From contig NZ_BLWF01000004.1 in the NCBI RefSeq assembly GCF_013167955.1, positions 416,587 to 480,586 on the forward strand: 64,000 nt of DNA. The letters are read 5' to 3'. The translations under genes and the position numbers were made by a program. The notes under the pieces are model-generated. The model was given only the letters and a program-made list of their open reading frames with translations, made no database searches and had not been told where the DNA came from. How positions within the stretch are numbered: position 1 is the stretch's first letter; the number at the start of each line of letters is the position of its first letter. Source of the stretch: Thermanaeromonas sp. C210 (GTDB taxonomy: Bacteria; Bacillota; DSM-521; Neomoorellales; Neomoorellaceae). Shown here piece by piece: positions 7,447 to 15,863 of the stretch.

Positions 7447-8277
7447 TCAAATCCTACTTGACAGGTCCTGAAGCTTCTCGGCTAGCTGGGTAAAGGAATC
7501 TATTACTCCTACCATCTCTTGCACCGCCGAGGTTTGTTTGGAGCTTAGTGCTTGCAAATCAGCCACCAGGGTGCCGAGGCTACCAATCTCCTTATTAATT
7601 TCTTCCAAATATTTCCTTATCTCCTGTACAGAAGCAGCACTTCTAGCCGAAAGCTTTCTCATTTCATCAGCCACAACGGAGAATCCTCTCCCGTACTCCC
7701 CTGCCCTGGCTGCCTCTATCGCCGCGTTGAGTCCTAATAGGTTCGTATTGCTTGCGACGTCCTCCACGAAGGCCAGTATCTGGTTTGTCCTGTCCAATCC
7801 CTTGATCATGACGCTACTTAGCCGACGGAGTTCTTCCACCCGATTATAGAGGTATGAGGCACTCGCCGATAGCTCCTTACTGGAGGCCAGAATGAATTGC
7901 GAGGAACTTACGAGGGTCTGAGCAGTTTCCTGGAGCATTTCCTGGTTCTCCAGACTAAAGCCAACTCCCATCGCTCCCACAACATTCCCTTCCTCATTCA
8001 TAATGGGGATACTAATGTTTTTGAAGGGAAACCCCCACTGCTCTCTGGGTATGACGCTTACTTGAATCTCCTTCTCATTAACTGCCTCCCATAAGCCGTC
8101 GCCCGGTCGAACAGGTTTACCTACCAGAGATTCGATCTTAACTTTGGCGCCAGGAATATAGTAAACGAACTTCTGCGTATCGGACACAGCTATCATGCAG
8201 TCAAAAGGGTACACCTGTTTAAAAAAAGGCAATACTTTAATAAGCGATTCTAGCACCTTATCCATAACCCGCATCAT
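7447..8277 (-). CDS. Soluble methyl-accepting chemotaxis-type transducer
   Basis: 276 residues with no membrane segment. Residues 1-110 form an N-terminal sensory region (PFDCMIAVSDTQKFVYYIPG) of the kind in short cytoplasmic transducers such as Bacillus YfmS. Residues 130-276 form the MCP signalling helical hairpin with [20 protein letters not shown] at its tip. It should sense an intracellular state and act through CheA/CheW. It is single-gene, with a terminator after it, and stands at the left edge of the catabolic block, so its signal may be a metabolite of these pathways (inference). Starts at 8277, 8274 or 8265 are possible. Confidence 0.85.
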   Translation of the reverse strand: MMRVMDKVLESLIKVLPFFKQVYPFDCMIAVSDTQKFVYYIPGAKVKIESLVGKPVRPGDGLWEAVNEKEIQVSVIPREQWGFPFKNISIPIMNEEGNVVGAMGVGFSLENQEMLQETAQTLVSSSQFILASSKELSASASYLYNRVEELRRLSSVMIKGLDRTNQILAFVEDVASNTNLLGLNAAIEAARAGEYGRGFSVVADEMRKLSARSAASVQEIRKYLEEINKEIGSLGTLVADLQALSSKQTSAVQEMVGVIDSFTQLAEKLQDLSSRI

Positions 8278-8329
8278 CCCCCTTTACCCAAGTTTTTCGG
8301 GACGCAGTTGTCTGAGGCCGGTTTAGTCC

Positions 8330-9283
8330 TTACTGGTTTACCCCTTGCCCCGGTATTCTGACTGTCCTAAGAGAAGTGGGGATCAAGTATTCTAGATAGC
8401 CTTTAAGGTTATTTTCTAGAAAGTACCTCTCCCTTCGTCTAATATCGGGCTCCAGCCGCTCAAAACCCCGCAGCAAAGGATCCCGGCTAAGCAACTCGTT
8501 CCCCAGGAGCGACAACCATTCCCTTTCCTCCCGGACTCTTACACGCCGACAGGTAGCTATGATTATTGCTTCCCAGCGATATAGTTGTTGGCGAGCAAGG
8601 TTGAGCATTGTCTTACCTCTGGACGCCCAGCCAAAATGGCCGAAGCAAATGGTAGTATCATCACCCGCTAACCGTAGAAGGGTCTCCAAAGACAAGACCG
8701 CGGTTTCGAAGGAAAACTTCGTGGGAGTGGACGGCCTCAGGTAGAATCCATCCCCCATGTCCAAATAGACTCCAGCGGCTTCGCCGGCGAAAAGAAAATT
8801 CCGCCACAAAAAGCTCAAATGGTACGGGGCATGACCAGGTGTTTCTATGACCCTTATTTCGGGTACCTGTTCAACAAGTCTCTCAGCAGGTACCGGCTTC
8901 ATCGGCCCAGAAAAGTAAGTGAGCTCACGCAGAACCTTGACATTGCTTTCCCACAGCCGAGTAGGACTCTCCAAAAATTCTCGAGCCCTAGGATGGGCGA
9001 ATACGGCACTTTCCGGAAAGTAATCCAACAAGCCCCCCACCGCTCCGGCATGGTCTAGGTGAATATGGGTAAGAAGGATGTAATCTAACCGATTGGTGCC
9101 TAACTCGCGTAGGGCGGCTACCAGGAACGGCAGCCCAACAGCCGGACCCGGGTCCACTAAAAGCCGCCGGTCCCCAATCCTTAGTAGCCACGGGCCGATA
9201 AATTTGCGGAAGCCCTTACCTCCCACAGCTAATTCAATAAGGTAGAGTTCGCCATCGGAAAAAGCGCCCACCAGCCTTATCAC
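8330..9283 (-). CDS. MBL-fold metallo-hydrolase
   Basis: About 317 residues. The metallo-beta-lactamase fold is shown by LLVDPGPAVG, the metal motif THIHLDHAG (HxHxDH), IETPGHAPYH and FAGEAAG, in the right order and spacing for a glyoxalase-II/hydrolase-like enzyme. The C-terminal 90 residues are helical and charged. Substrate unknown. GTG 9283 follows GGAAGGA by about 6 nt. It is followed on the minus strand by the soluble transducer and preceded by the flavoprotein remnant at 9345-9502. Confidence 0.8.
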   Translation of the reverse strand: MIRLVGAFSDGELYLIELAVGGKGFRKFIGPWLLRIGDRRLLVDPGPAVGLPFLVAALRELGTNRLDYILLTHIHLDHAGAVGGLLDYFPESAVFAHPRAREFLESPTRLWESNVKVLRELTYFSGPMKPVPAERLVEQVPEIRVIETPGHAPYHLSFLWRNFLFAGEAAGVYLDMGDGFYLRPSTPTKFSFETAVLSLETLLRLAGDDTTICFGHFGWASRGKTMLNLARQQLYRWEAIIIATCRRVRVREEREWLSLLGNELLSRDPLLRGFERLEPDIRRRERYFLENNLKGYLEYLIPTSLRTVRIPGQGVNQ

Positions 9284-9344
9284 GGTCAATCCTTCCCGTC
9301 CCTATACTTCTTGTTGTTCCTCGGACAGCTAAGAAGGGTGCCCA

Positions 9345-9502
9345 TATTAGGGCATGACATGGCCTTATATTGTAATCGCTTAATTCTAATAGCTCTGTTT
9401 GGGCCCCTAAGTTCCGTGCTTCCTGCAGTACGGCTTCCAGCATTCTAGCTGTATTGTGGCCTTTGCGATGGCCGTCGTTAATGGCCAAGACCTTTATGCC
9501 AC
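9345..9502 (-). pseudogene. Remnant of an NADPH-dependent FMN reductase / iron-sulfur flavoprotein
   Basis: About 50 codons match the N-terminus of this family: KVLAINDGHRKGHNTARML (flavodoxin-like phosphate loop), then GAQTELLELSDYNIRPCHAL, where homologues continue into a Cys motif. The expected ATG (9511 region, with GGAG upstream) is one base out of frame because of what looks like an extra T after ATG, and homology stops after RPCHAL, leaving roughly a third of a normal gene. I read it as a frameshifted and truncated relic. Confidence 0.6.
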
Positions 9503-9524
9503 ATTGCTCCTATTAAGTTTTAGA

Positions 9525-10643
9525 CTATCTTAACAGCGCTAGAAAAACTCCAGCCGCAGTAGCAGTACCTATAACCCCGGCAACATTGGGTCCCATGGCG
9601 TGCATGAGGAGGAAATTGGCCGGATTCTCTCGCTGGCCCATTCGTTGCACAACACGTGCGGCCATGGGCACTGCGGAAACCCCTGCCGCACCGATCATCG
9701 GGTTAACCTTACCGCCTGTAAGTACGCACATGATCTTACCTAGCAGTACCCCGCCCACAGCACCGAAGAAGAAGGCGACCGCGCCCAGAATGATTATTTG
9801 AATGGTGCGCAGGGTCAGGAAATTGGCGGCGTCCATAGTAGCACCCACGGACGTAGCCAGGAAAATAGTGACGATATTTATCAGCTCATTCTGGGCCGTT
9901 TTAGATAACCTGTCAACTACACCACATTCCCGCATAAGGTTACCTAGCATGAGCATACCCACCAACGGCGCAACAGGCGGCAACACCAGGACCATAACGG
10001 TGGTGCACAATATGGGAAACAATATTCTTTCGAACTTAGAAACCGGGCGAAGCTGCTCCATGACTATTTGCCTCTCACGCTTGGTGGTCAAAAGTTTGAT
10101 GGCCGGCGGTAAAATCAGCGGCACTAGCGACATATACGTATAGGCGGCCACGGCGATGGCTCCCAGGAGATGAGGAGCCAGCTTCATTGTTAGATATATG
10201 GCCGTAGGGCCATCGGCCCCGCCGATAATGCCGATGGAGGCCGCCTCTTCAATGTTGAACCCGACAAGCCCTGCCAGGTAAAGGGCTACCAACACGCCCA
10301 ACTGAGCTGCAGCGCCCAGCAGAAGGGTCATAGGATTGGCAAGCAGGGGGCCAAAATCGGTCATCGCGCCTACGCCCAGGAAAATAAGGCACGGAAATAT
10401 TTCCTTTTCCACGCCGAAGAAAAGATAGCGCAACAACCCCCCTTCGGCCATGATACCGCTACCCGGCAAATTGGCCAGGATACAGCCGAATCCTAATGGC
10501 AATAACAGCAAGGGCTCAAAGCCCTTAAAAATAGCCAGGTACAGAAGGACGCACCCCACGCCGACCATAATTAAGTTTCCCCACGTAAGTTGTACGAAGC
10601 CGGTGGTGTTAATAAGCTCAAAAACCCTCTCTATGACATCCAT
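9525..10643 (-). CDS. Na+-translocating decarboxylase beta subunit (membrane pump)
   Basis: 372 residues, strongly hydrophobic, about 9-10 membrane segments. The family signature GIIGGADGPTAIYL sits near residue 145, and the C-terminal GAAGVSAVPMAARVVQRMGQ and HAMGPNVAGVIG motifs are those of OadB/GcdB/MmdB. This subunit decarboxylates carboxybiotin and pumps Na+ outwards. Good GGAGAG site before ATG 10643. It is last of four genes (alpha, gamma/delta, biotin carrier, beta), a complete pump. Whether the substrate is methylmalonyl-CoA, glutaconyl-CoA or another acyl-CoA cannot be told from this subunit. Confidence 0.92.
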   Translation of the reverse strand: MDVIERVFELINTTGFVQLTWGNLIMVGVGCVLLYLAIFKGFEPLLLLPLGFGCILANLPGSGIMAEGGLLRYLFFGVEKEIFPCLIFLGVGAMTDFGPLLANPMTLLLGAAAQLGVLVALYLAGLVGFNIEEAASIGIIGGADGPTAIYLTMKLAPHLLGAIAVAAYTYMSLVPLILPPAIKLLTTKRERQIVMEQLRPVSKFERILFPILCTTVMVLVLPPVAPLVGMLMLGNLMRECGVVDRLSKTAQNELINIVTIFLATSVGATMDAANFLTLRTIQIIILGAVAFFFGAVGGVLLGKIMCVLTGGKVNPMIGAAGVSAVPMAARVVQRMGQRENPANFLLMHAMGPNVAGVIGTATAAGVFLALLR

Positions 10644-10667
10644 CCCTAATTCTCTCCTTTTCAGGCT

Positions 10668-11057
10668 TTATTCTAGGGAGATCAGGTGGTCACCCGTATT
10701 TACCGACTGCCCCACTGTTACGCAAATCTTTTTGACCGTCCCGTCTCTGGGCGCCACAATCTCGTTCTCCATTTTCATGGCCTCCAGAATCAGCAGCACT
10801 TGGCCGGCTTTGACATGTTCCCCTTCTTTAACTTGGATACTCAGGATATTGCCCGGCATGGGGGCGGTAATGTTATCGCCTGTTGTAGGCCCTCCCGACG
10901 CCGCGGATCCTCGAACGGAGGATGCCTGACGGGGAACCTGCGTAGGCATTGACACCGCGCTTGCAGTTCTAGTTTGAGGGTTGGTAGCCCCTCCCTTGAT
11001 TTCCTCCACTTCTACCACAAGGCTCTCTCCGTTAACAGTAACTCGGAATTGCCGCAT
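10668..11057 (-). CDS. Biotin carboxyl-carrier subunit of the Na+-translocating decarboxylase
   Basis: About 129 residues from ATG 11057 (GGAGG 8 nt upstream). The C-terminal biotinyl domain (about 60-129) has [15 protein letters not shown] and EAMKMEN, with the biotinylated lysine between the two methionines. A Pro/Ala/Ser/Gly linker (about 25-55) joins it to a short N-terminal strand region ([16 protein letters not shown]). It shuttles the carboxyl group from the alpha to the beta subunit. Confidence 0.93.
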   Translation of the reverse strand: MRQFRVTVNGESLVVEVEEIKGGATNPQTRTASAVSMPTQVPRQASSVRGSAASGGPTTGDNITAPMPGNILSIQVKEGEHVKAGQVLLILEAMKMENEIVAPRDGTVKKICVTVGQSVNTGDHLISLE

Positions 11058-11062
11058 TTTCT

Positions 11063-11431
11063 TTACCTCCCGTTCTTCAATGTAAGCGAAGACATGGTGT
11101 TTTCCAGACGGCCGGCTTGTACCCAACGTTCAGAGGAGCCGAGCCTCCTTATGCTGACCACTTCGAAGTTTTCATCCGCCAGACAAGCCGCCACAGCAGC
11201 GCAGGCGGCAGCTATCTTGGTCGAATTCAGCTTATCGGCCTCCCCTGCCACCCCCTCCACTTCGCTTGCTGCCCCTTGAGGGACCTGCTTCTTGACCTTA
11301 CCCGCCGCCCCCAGGGCGTCGGCCAGCGCCTTAATGACTTTGATAACTACTGCCAGAAAGAATAGGACGACAAACACGATACTGAGGTTAACTATTGACA
11401 GCACGATAGGGCTCATCTGATTTTGCAACAT
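11063..11431 (-). CDS. Na+-translocating decarboxylase gamma/delta-type small membrane subunit
   Basis: 122 residues: an N-terminal membrane helix (about 10-35, [20 protein letters not shown]), then an Ala/Lys-rich stretch and a polar C-terminal domain ([25 protein letters not shown]). This is the OadG/MmdD/GcdC layout; the subunit anchors and stabilises the complex. AAGGGG precedes ATG 11431. It sits between the alpha gene (17 bp) and the biotin-carrier gene (5 bp), so co-translation is likely. Confidence 0.85.
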   Translation of the reverse strand: MLQNQMSPIVLSIVNLSIVFVVLFFLAVVIKVIKALADALGAAGKVKKQVPQGAASEVEGVAGEADKLNSTKIAAACAAVAACLADENFEVVSIRRLGSSERWVQAGRLENTMSSLTLKNGR

Positions 11432-11448
11432 AAATCACCCCTTCTGAG

Positions 11449-12999
11449 CTACAGCGGAATGTTGCCGTGCTTCTTGGGCGGCCGGCTCTCTCGTTTGGTC
11501 ACCAACAGCTCTAGAGCCCACACCAGGTACCGCCGGGTTGCCCGCGGATCTATAACTGCGTCGATATAGCCTCTTTCGGCGGCCACGTACGGATTCGCAA
11601 ACAGCCGCCGGTACTCGGCGATTTTTTCCTGCCACGCCTTCTGCGGATCTTCCGCCGCTTCGATTTCCTTACGGAAAATGATATTGGCCGCCCCCTCAGG
11701 TCCCATAACCGCAATCTCGGCACAGGGCCAGGCAAAAACCTGATCCGCTCCCAGGTCCCGGCTGCACATCGCCAGATAAGCTCCGCCATAAGCCTTGCGA
11801 ATAATTATGGTGATTTTGGGCACCGTCGCTTCGGAATATGCGTAAAGCATCTTGGCGCCGTGGCGGATAATACCCCCGTACTCTTGGTTGGTGCCCGGCA
11901 AAAATCCAGGTACATCCACAAAGTTAACTATGGGTATGTTGAACGCATCACAGAACCGTATGAACCGCGCCGCCTTGTCTGAAGCGTTGATGTCCAGACA
12001 CCCGGCCATTACCGCCGGTTGGTTGGCTATGATCCCAATAGGACGGCCGCCAAGCCGAGCAAAGGCGGTGATGATGTTGGGCGCATATAAGGGTTGTACT
12101 TCAAAGAAGCTACCTTGGTCCACCGTCGGGGTTATAATATTCCGCATGTCAAAGGCTTTGTTCGGATTGTCGGGCATAATGTTAAGCAATTCATCTACTT
12201 CTCGGGCCGGATCATCCCCCGTGTCCAGCACAGGAGGGTCTTCGAGGTTGTTGCTGGGAAGATAGCTCAAGAGGCCGCGAATAAGTCTAAAACAATGATC
12301 CTCATCTTCTGCCGCAAAGTGGGCTACACCACTTACCTGGTTATGGGTCAGTGCCCCGCCGAGTTGCTGACCGCTGACTTCTTCCCCTGTTACGGCTTTT
12401 ATCACTTGGGGGCCGGTAATGAACATTTCGCTGGTTCCTTGGACCATGAAAACAAAATCCGTGAGAGCGGGGGAGTACACCGCTCCTCCGGCACACGGTC
12501 CCATGATGGCTGCGATCTGGGGTACTACGCCCGAGGCCAAGGTGTTGCGACAAAAAATCTGGCCGTAGCCGCTCAGGGCATCAACTCCTTCCTGAATACG
12601 AGCGCCACCCGAGTCATTTAGTCCGATTATAGGCATGCCTACTTTCATGGCTAGGTCCATAATCTTACATATCTTTTTGGCATGCATTTCCCCCAGGGAC
12701 CCGCCCAATACGGTAAAATCCTGAGCAAAGACGGCCACGGGCCGACCGTCAATAGTGCCGACAGCGGTAACCACTCCTTCCCCCGGTGCCTCAGTCTTGT
12801 CCATGCCAAAAAGGGTACAGCGGTGGGCAACAAAGGCATCCATCTCTTGGAAGCTACCCGCATCCAAAAGGGTCTCGATACGCTCGCGCGCCGTCTTTTT
12901 CCCTTGCTCGTGCTGTTTGGCTATGCGCTTATCGCCACCGCCCGCTTTGACTTTGGATAACCGCTGTTCTAGTTCTTGCAAGAGTTCTTGCATAACCAT
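11449..12999 (-). CDS. mmdA: Acyl-CoA carboxyltransferase alpha subunit of Na+-translocating decarboxylase (methylmalonyl-CoA type)
   Basis: 516 residues, the usual MmdA/PccB length. Both crotonase-like halves are visible: [19 protein letters not shown] (about 125) and an [20 protein letters not shown] oxyanion segment, then [20 protein letters not shown] and [18 protein letters not shown] in the C-terminal half. It moves the carboxyl from acyl-CoA to biotin. It heads the four-gene pump operon. The pattern is closest to methylmalonyl-CoA decarboxylase, but glutaconyl-CoA cannot be excluded by eye. Good start at 12999. Confidence 0.88.
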   Translation of the reverse strand: MVMQELLQELEQRLSKVKAGGGDKRIAKQHEQGKKTARERIETLLDAGSFQEMDAFVAHRCTLFGMDKTEAPGEGVVTAVGTIDGRPVAVFAQDFTVLGGSLGEMHAKKICKIMDLAMKVGMPIIGLNDSGGARIQEGVDALSGYGQIFCRNTLASGVVPQIAAIMGPCAGGAVYSPALTDFVFMVQGTSEMFITGPQVIKAVTGEEVSGQQLGGALTHNQVSGVAHFAAEDEDHCFRLIRGLLSYLPSNNLEDPPVLDTGDDPAREVDELLNIMPDNPNKAFDMRNIITPTVDQGSFFEVQPLYAPNIITAFARLGGRPIGIIANQPAVMAGCLDINASDKAARFIRFCDAFNIPIVNFVDVPGFLPGTNQEYGGIIRHGAKMLYAYSEATVPKITIIIRKAYGGAYLAMCSRDLGADQVFAWPCAEIAVMGPEGAANIIFRKEIEAAEDPQKAWQEKIAEYRRLFANPYVAAERGYIDAVIDPRATRRYLVWALELLVTKRESRPPKKHGNIPL

Positions 13000-13304
13000 G
13001 TCTCAAACCACACTCCTTTCCATATTTTGCGCTCTGTTTCCGCGAGGGCTAAGGCATAGCCTCGGGATAGCCAGAAGGGACAAAGCCGCTCGTTCCGACG
13101 GTCGTACAATCCTTGGTCAACTCAGCCGCCACAGCACTAGACATAACCCTGCTGCGTAGTTCACCCCGCGGAATTCATTTTTCCTGCATTGTCTTGATCC
13201 ACCCCCTCCCAAACCCAGAAAACCAAGGCCCATACTGTTTCTTGCTGCCCGGCTTATAATTACGTCCCGACAAATCGCTCGCCGGCATCGGCGTGTGCCT
13301 AAGA
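13000..13304 (-). other. Leader region of the decarboxylase operon, no gene seen
   Basis: About 300 bp without a credible ORF on either strand. It should contain the promoter of mmdA. A short hairpin (GAGGGCTA / TAGCCTC near 13044-13064) is present. I found no clear sigma-A or sigma-54 site; one GG...GC pair near 13185 has the wrong spacing for sigma-54. Confidence 0.4.
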
Positions 13305-13350
13305 AAATAAAAACCTGACTAAGAAGAGACTCCTTCTCCCTAAGCCAGGT
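13305..13350 (-). terminator. Rho-independent terminator after the DUF3870 gene
   Basis: A long stem on the minus strand: ACCTGGCTTAGGGAGAAG pairing with TCTCTTCTTAGTCAGGT, then TTTTATTTTC. It closes the AOR/DUF3870 end of the operon. Confidence 0.8.
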
Positions 13351-13405
13351 CCTGCTTGCTACTCAGCGAGTAAGGCCGACTTACTCACCCGCAAACAAAA
13401 TGGCT

Positions 13406-13873
13406 CTACCCTCTGTGCTTACTTCTTTCTTCGATTTGTTGTAACGGCCTGCCCTCTCGATAGGCCCTATATTTATCGTAGATAACACGAAATGCAATAA
13501 TCACGTCCTTGTGCGTATTACCACAATAACGCCTCTCTATTTCTTTTATTAACCCTTCAATGCCGTCACTTAACTTGTACCCTATCGCAATTTCTTTTAC
13601 AACTCTACGGGCTACTATAGTGGGTAAGATACAGTCAACATCAATTATTTCACCGTCTTCGGGCCTAACTTCCACGGCCACTGCCACAACCTCATAAAGT
13701 TTGGACGCGGCAATGGTAGATGGTAACTTGGCGTAGCCCGTTATCAGCAGCGTATCCTCCTCCTTTCCCCGCGTTACCTGCCGCAACCTCGTTCCGTTCA
13801 CTCCTTCCTGCTCTGTGGCTCTTACAGGTTCCACGTAACCTTCACCGCTCCCCTGAATATATATCATGGGCAT
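13406..13873 (-). CDS. DUF3870 domain protein
   Basis: 155 residues. The DUF3870 pattern is visible from about residue 40: TLLITGYAKLPSTIAASKLYEVV, then VEVRPEDGEIIDVDCILPT, and RRYCGNTHKDVIIAF near the C-terminus. The function is unknown. The first 30-35 residues look unlike the family and have no good ribosome site, so the true start may be downstream, near VNGTRLRQ. It follows the AOR gene after a 231-bp gap that contains possible RNA structure, and is ended by a strong terminator. Confidence 0.65.
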   Translation of the reverse strand: MPMIYIQGSGEGYVEPVRATEQEGVNGTRLRQVTRGKEEDTLLITGYAKLPSTIAASKLYEVVAVAVEVRPEDGEIIDVDCILPTIVARRVVKEIAIGYKLSDGIEGLIKEIERRYCGNTHKDVIIAFRVIYDKYRAYREGRPLQQIEERSKHRG

Positions 13874-13970
13874 TACGGCCTACAGGACGGCAGGTAAACG
13901 CAATGGCGTCTCGTACACATGAAGTTGCTTGCACCGAATGGGACGAGAGCCCTCGGCACGTCGGCTTAAC

Positions 13971-14045
13971 GGCGCAACAGGAGGCTAGATCCTGCTTGCC
14001 CTCACATATGTCTGCTTTGCGCCCACAGTGGTAAGGAAACTTGCC
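13971..14045 (-). ncRNA. Possible structured leader RNA before the DUF3870 gene (unassigned)
   Basis: On the minus strand a perfect 7-bp stem (GGCGCAA 13971-13977 with TTGCGCC 14017-14023) encloses a second perfect 5-bp hairpin (CAGGA/TCCTG, 13978-13994). It starts with GGCAAG and contains GCGCAAAGC, which recalls the GEMM aptamers elsewhere in this window, but the GAAA tetraloop stem and the GGGTCTA element are missing. I cannot name it. Confidence 0.25.
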
Positions 14046-14104
14046 GCGGAAATCGGTGCAGGGGGGGGTGTGGGGCCACCTTAAAACAATCTCACGTGGC
14101 TGAA

Positions 14105-15817
14105 TCAACAAACCTTATTTAGTAGTTCGGCAAACCTCTTAAGGTCTTCTACTCGGACATCAAACCGGCTGTCCCGTGGAGCTAAGCCCTCCATCCGCAT
14201 AAACTCGGGCAAGTCGTTACCTTCCTGGCTAATGCCTGCCGTACTGTTGAACCTCACCTCGTCTAGAAGTACCATTTTACCTAGCTCTAAAAGCCTACCT
14301 TCGCTCCATGCACCGCCTACCACCACTTCGACCAGCCTGGCCAATATATCGAGGCGCGGGCCAAGTCCTGCCGAGGCAAAGTTACACAGGCCTACCGTAT
14401 CCACCATAGCTGCCCTTACTTGCGCACGCAAGGAGGCTTCTACCTGTGCGTTAGGATCAAGGTGATCAATATTCATCCGCAGCGTTATCCCTGCCGTATG
14501 ATCGGCCCCTTGGGGTGAAGTCGCGTAAGTAACACCCAGTCCCTTGAGCGATCTCGGATCGTACGCTGCCATAGCTTGCCCTTTAACCGCTGGTACCCTG
14601 CTCACGTTGAGCACGTTTCCGGTGGCAACTGCGCCCGCTCCTATCACCAGGCTGAGTAACTCTCTTCGTACTATGCCTTCAATTACCTTATACATTCCTT
14701 GCCAATCGCCAAAATCCAGTAATCCGGCCTCCATAGCCACTCCTAATGCAGCGCCTACTTCGATCGTATCAACCCCCACGTCATTGCATAAGTAATTAAG
14801 CTGGGCTATGGCATCCAGATCAAAAACTCCACAGTTTGACCCTAACAGGCCAATTGTTTCGTATTCAAGAGGGGCAACCACCTCTCGTCCTTCAGTGTCA
14901 ACATAAACGTTGGAGCAGCCTATGATACACCCGGGCATACACCTATGAGATGGTAAACCCCCTCGTTCGAGTATAATCTGCCTCAACCGGTCACCACCAA
15001 TCTTATCAGCAAGTTCGGTAGAACCCACGCTGAAATTGCGTATCGGCAAGCAACCTAAAGCATTACACAGCGCCAGGTTGCCTGCCGTACCGTACTCCCG
15101 GTAAGTCGTCGTAACCGGATTACTTCTGATAGCATCTACGTACTCCTTAATAGCACTCGTCAGCCGCGGACCACGGGCACCTCTCGACTTAGCTCCTCTG
15201 GCGTCAACTACGACTGCCTTAATCCCCTTACTGCCCATTACCGCACCGAGACCGCCTCTTCCGTTCACCCGCGTTGGTCTACCTTCCGGATCCAGATTGG
15301 CGATACAGGCAGTCCTTAGGCCCAACTCGCCCGCCGGGCCTATCACCATGAGGCTAATTTCCGCGCCGTACTCCTCGCGCAGCCTGGCAGTAGTGGCATA
15401 TATACCTAGCCCCTTTAGTTCGGGCTTCGACACTAACCTACACCCATCTGCAGTAACTTCCAGTATCTGCAGCGTCTCGGTAGCAGGCTTGCCCTCCAGA
15501 ACAACAGCCCTTATCCCCAGGCGAGCCAGAGCGCGACCCGTAGTCCCCCCGGCATTGCTCTCCTTTATGCCGCCCGTCAACGGGCTCTTTGCACCAACCG
15601 ACAAACGGTCGGCCGACGGTATGTTGTATCCCCCCAGCAGTCCGGGAGCAATTATCAGCTTGTTCTGGTGGCCCATCGGGTCACAATGGGCATCGATTTC
15701 GTTTATCGCTATCTTTGCTATTAACCCGCGTCCACCGAGGCACCTATACTCCTCCGCCAACTCTTCACGGGTTATCGTCCCCGTAGAAACGTCTACTCTA
15801 ACCAGAACGTTACCCAC
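14105..15817 (-). CDS. aor: Tungsten-dependent aldehyde ferredoxin oxidoreductase (AOR family)
   Basis: 570 residues. AOR oxidises aldehydes to acids with reduction of ferredoxin, using tungstopterin and one [4Fe-4S] cluster. Domain 1 has the LGGRGLIAKIAINE, SADRLSVGAKSPLTGG and NAGGTTGRALARLG pterin-binding segments (about 27-100). Cluster cysteines are seen at CMPGCIIGC (about 295) and in DTVGLC (about 470), the conserved DxxGLC motif. GTG 15817 follows GGGAGG by 8 nt. It sits directly behind the E1-E2-E3 genes with a 46-bp gap, suggesting it removes an aldehyde made by that complex (inference: acetaldehyde from acetoin). Confidence 0.92.
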   Translation of the reverse strand: MGNVLVRVDVSTGTITREELAEEYRCLGGRGLIAKIAINEIDAHCDPMGHQNKLIIAPGLLGGYNIPSADRLSVGAKSPLTGGIKESNAGGTTGRALARLGIRAVVLEGKPATETLQILEVTADGCRLVSKPELKGLGIYATTARLREEYGAEISLMVIGPAGELGLRTACIANLDPEGRPTRVNGRGGLGAVMGSKGIKAVVVDARGAKSRGARGPRLTSAIKEYVDAIRSNPVTTTYREYGTAGNLALCNALGCLPIRNFSVGSTELADKIGGDRLRQIILERGGLPSHRCMPGCIIGCSNVYVDTEGREVVAPLEYETIGLLGSNCGVFDLDAIAQLNYLCNDVGVDTIEVGAALGVAMEAGLLDFGDWQGMYKVIEGIVRRELLSLVIGAGAVATGNVLNVSRVPAVKGQAMAAYDPRSLKGLGVTYATSPQGADHTAGITLRMNIDHLDPNAQVEASLRAQVRAAMVDTVGLCNFASAGLGPRLDILARLVEVVVGGAWSEGRLLELGKMVLLDEVRFNSTAGISQEGNDLPEFMRMEGLAPRDSRFDVRVEDLKRFAELLNKVC

Positions 15818-15863
15818 TTAGTCCGCCTCCCTGGGGATGAACAGATTGTCACCCGACCTCGAG

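Noticed and set aside
13981-14045. A third c-di-GMP-I riboswitch
   Set aside because: GCGCAAAGC is present, but the GAAA-capped stem and the GGGTCTA element are missing, so I list it only as unassigned structure.
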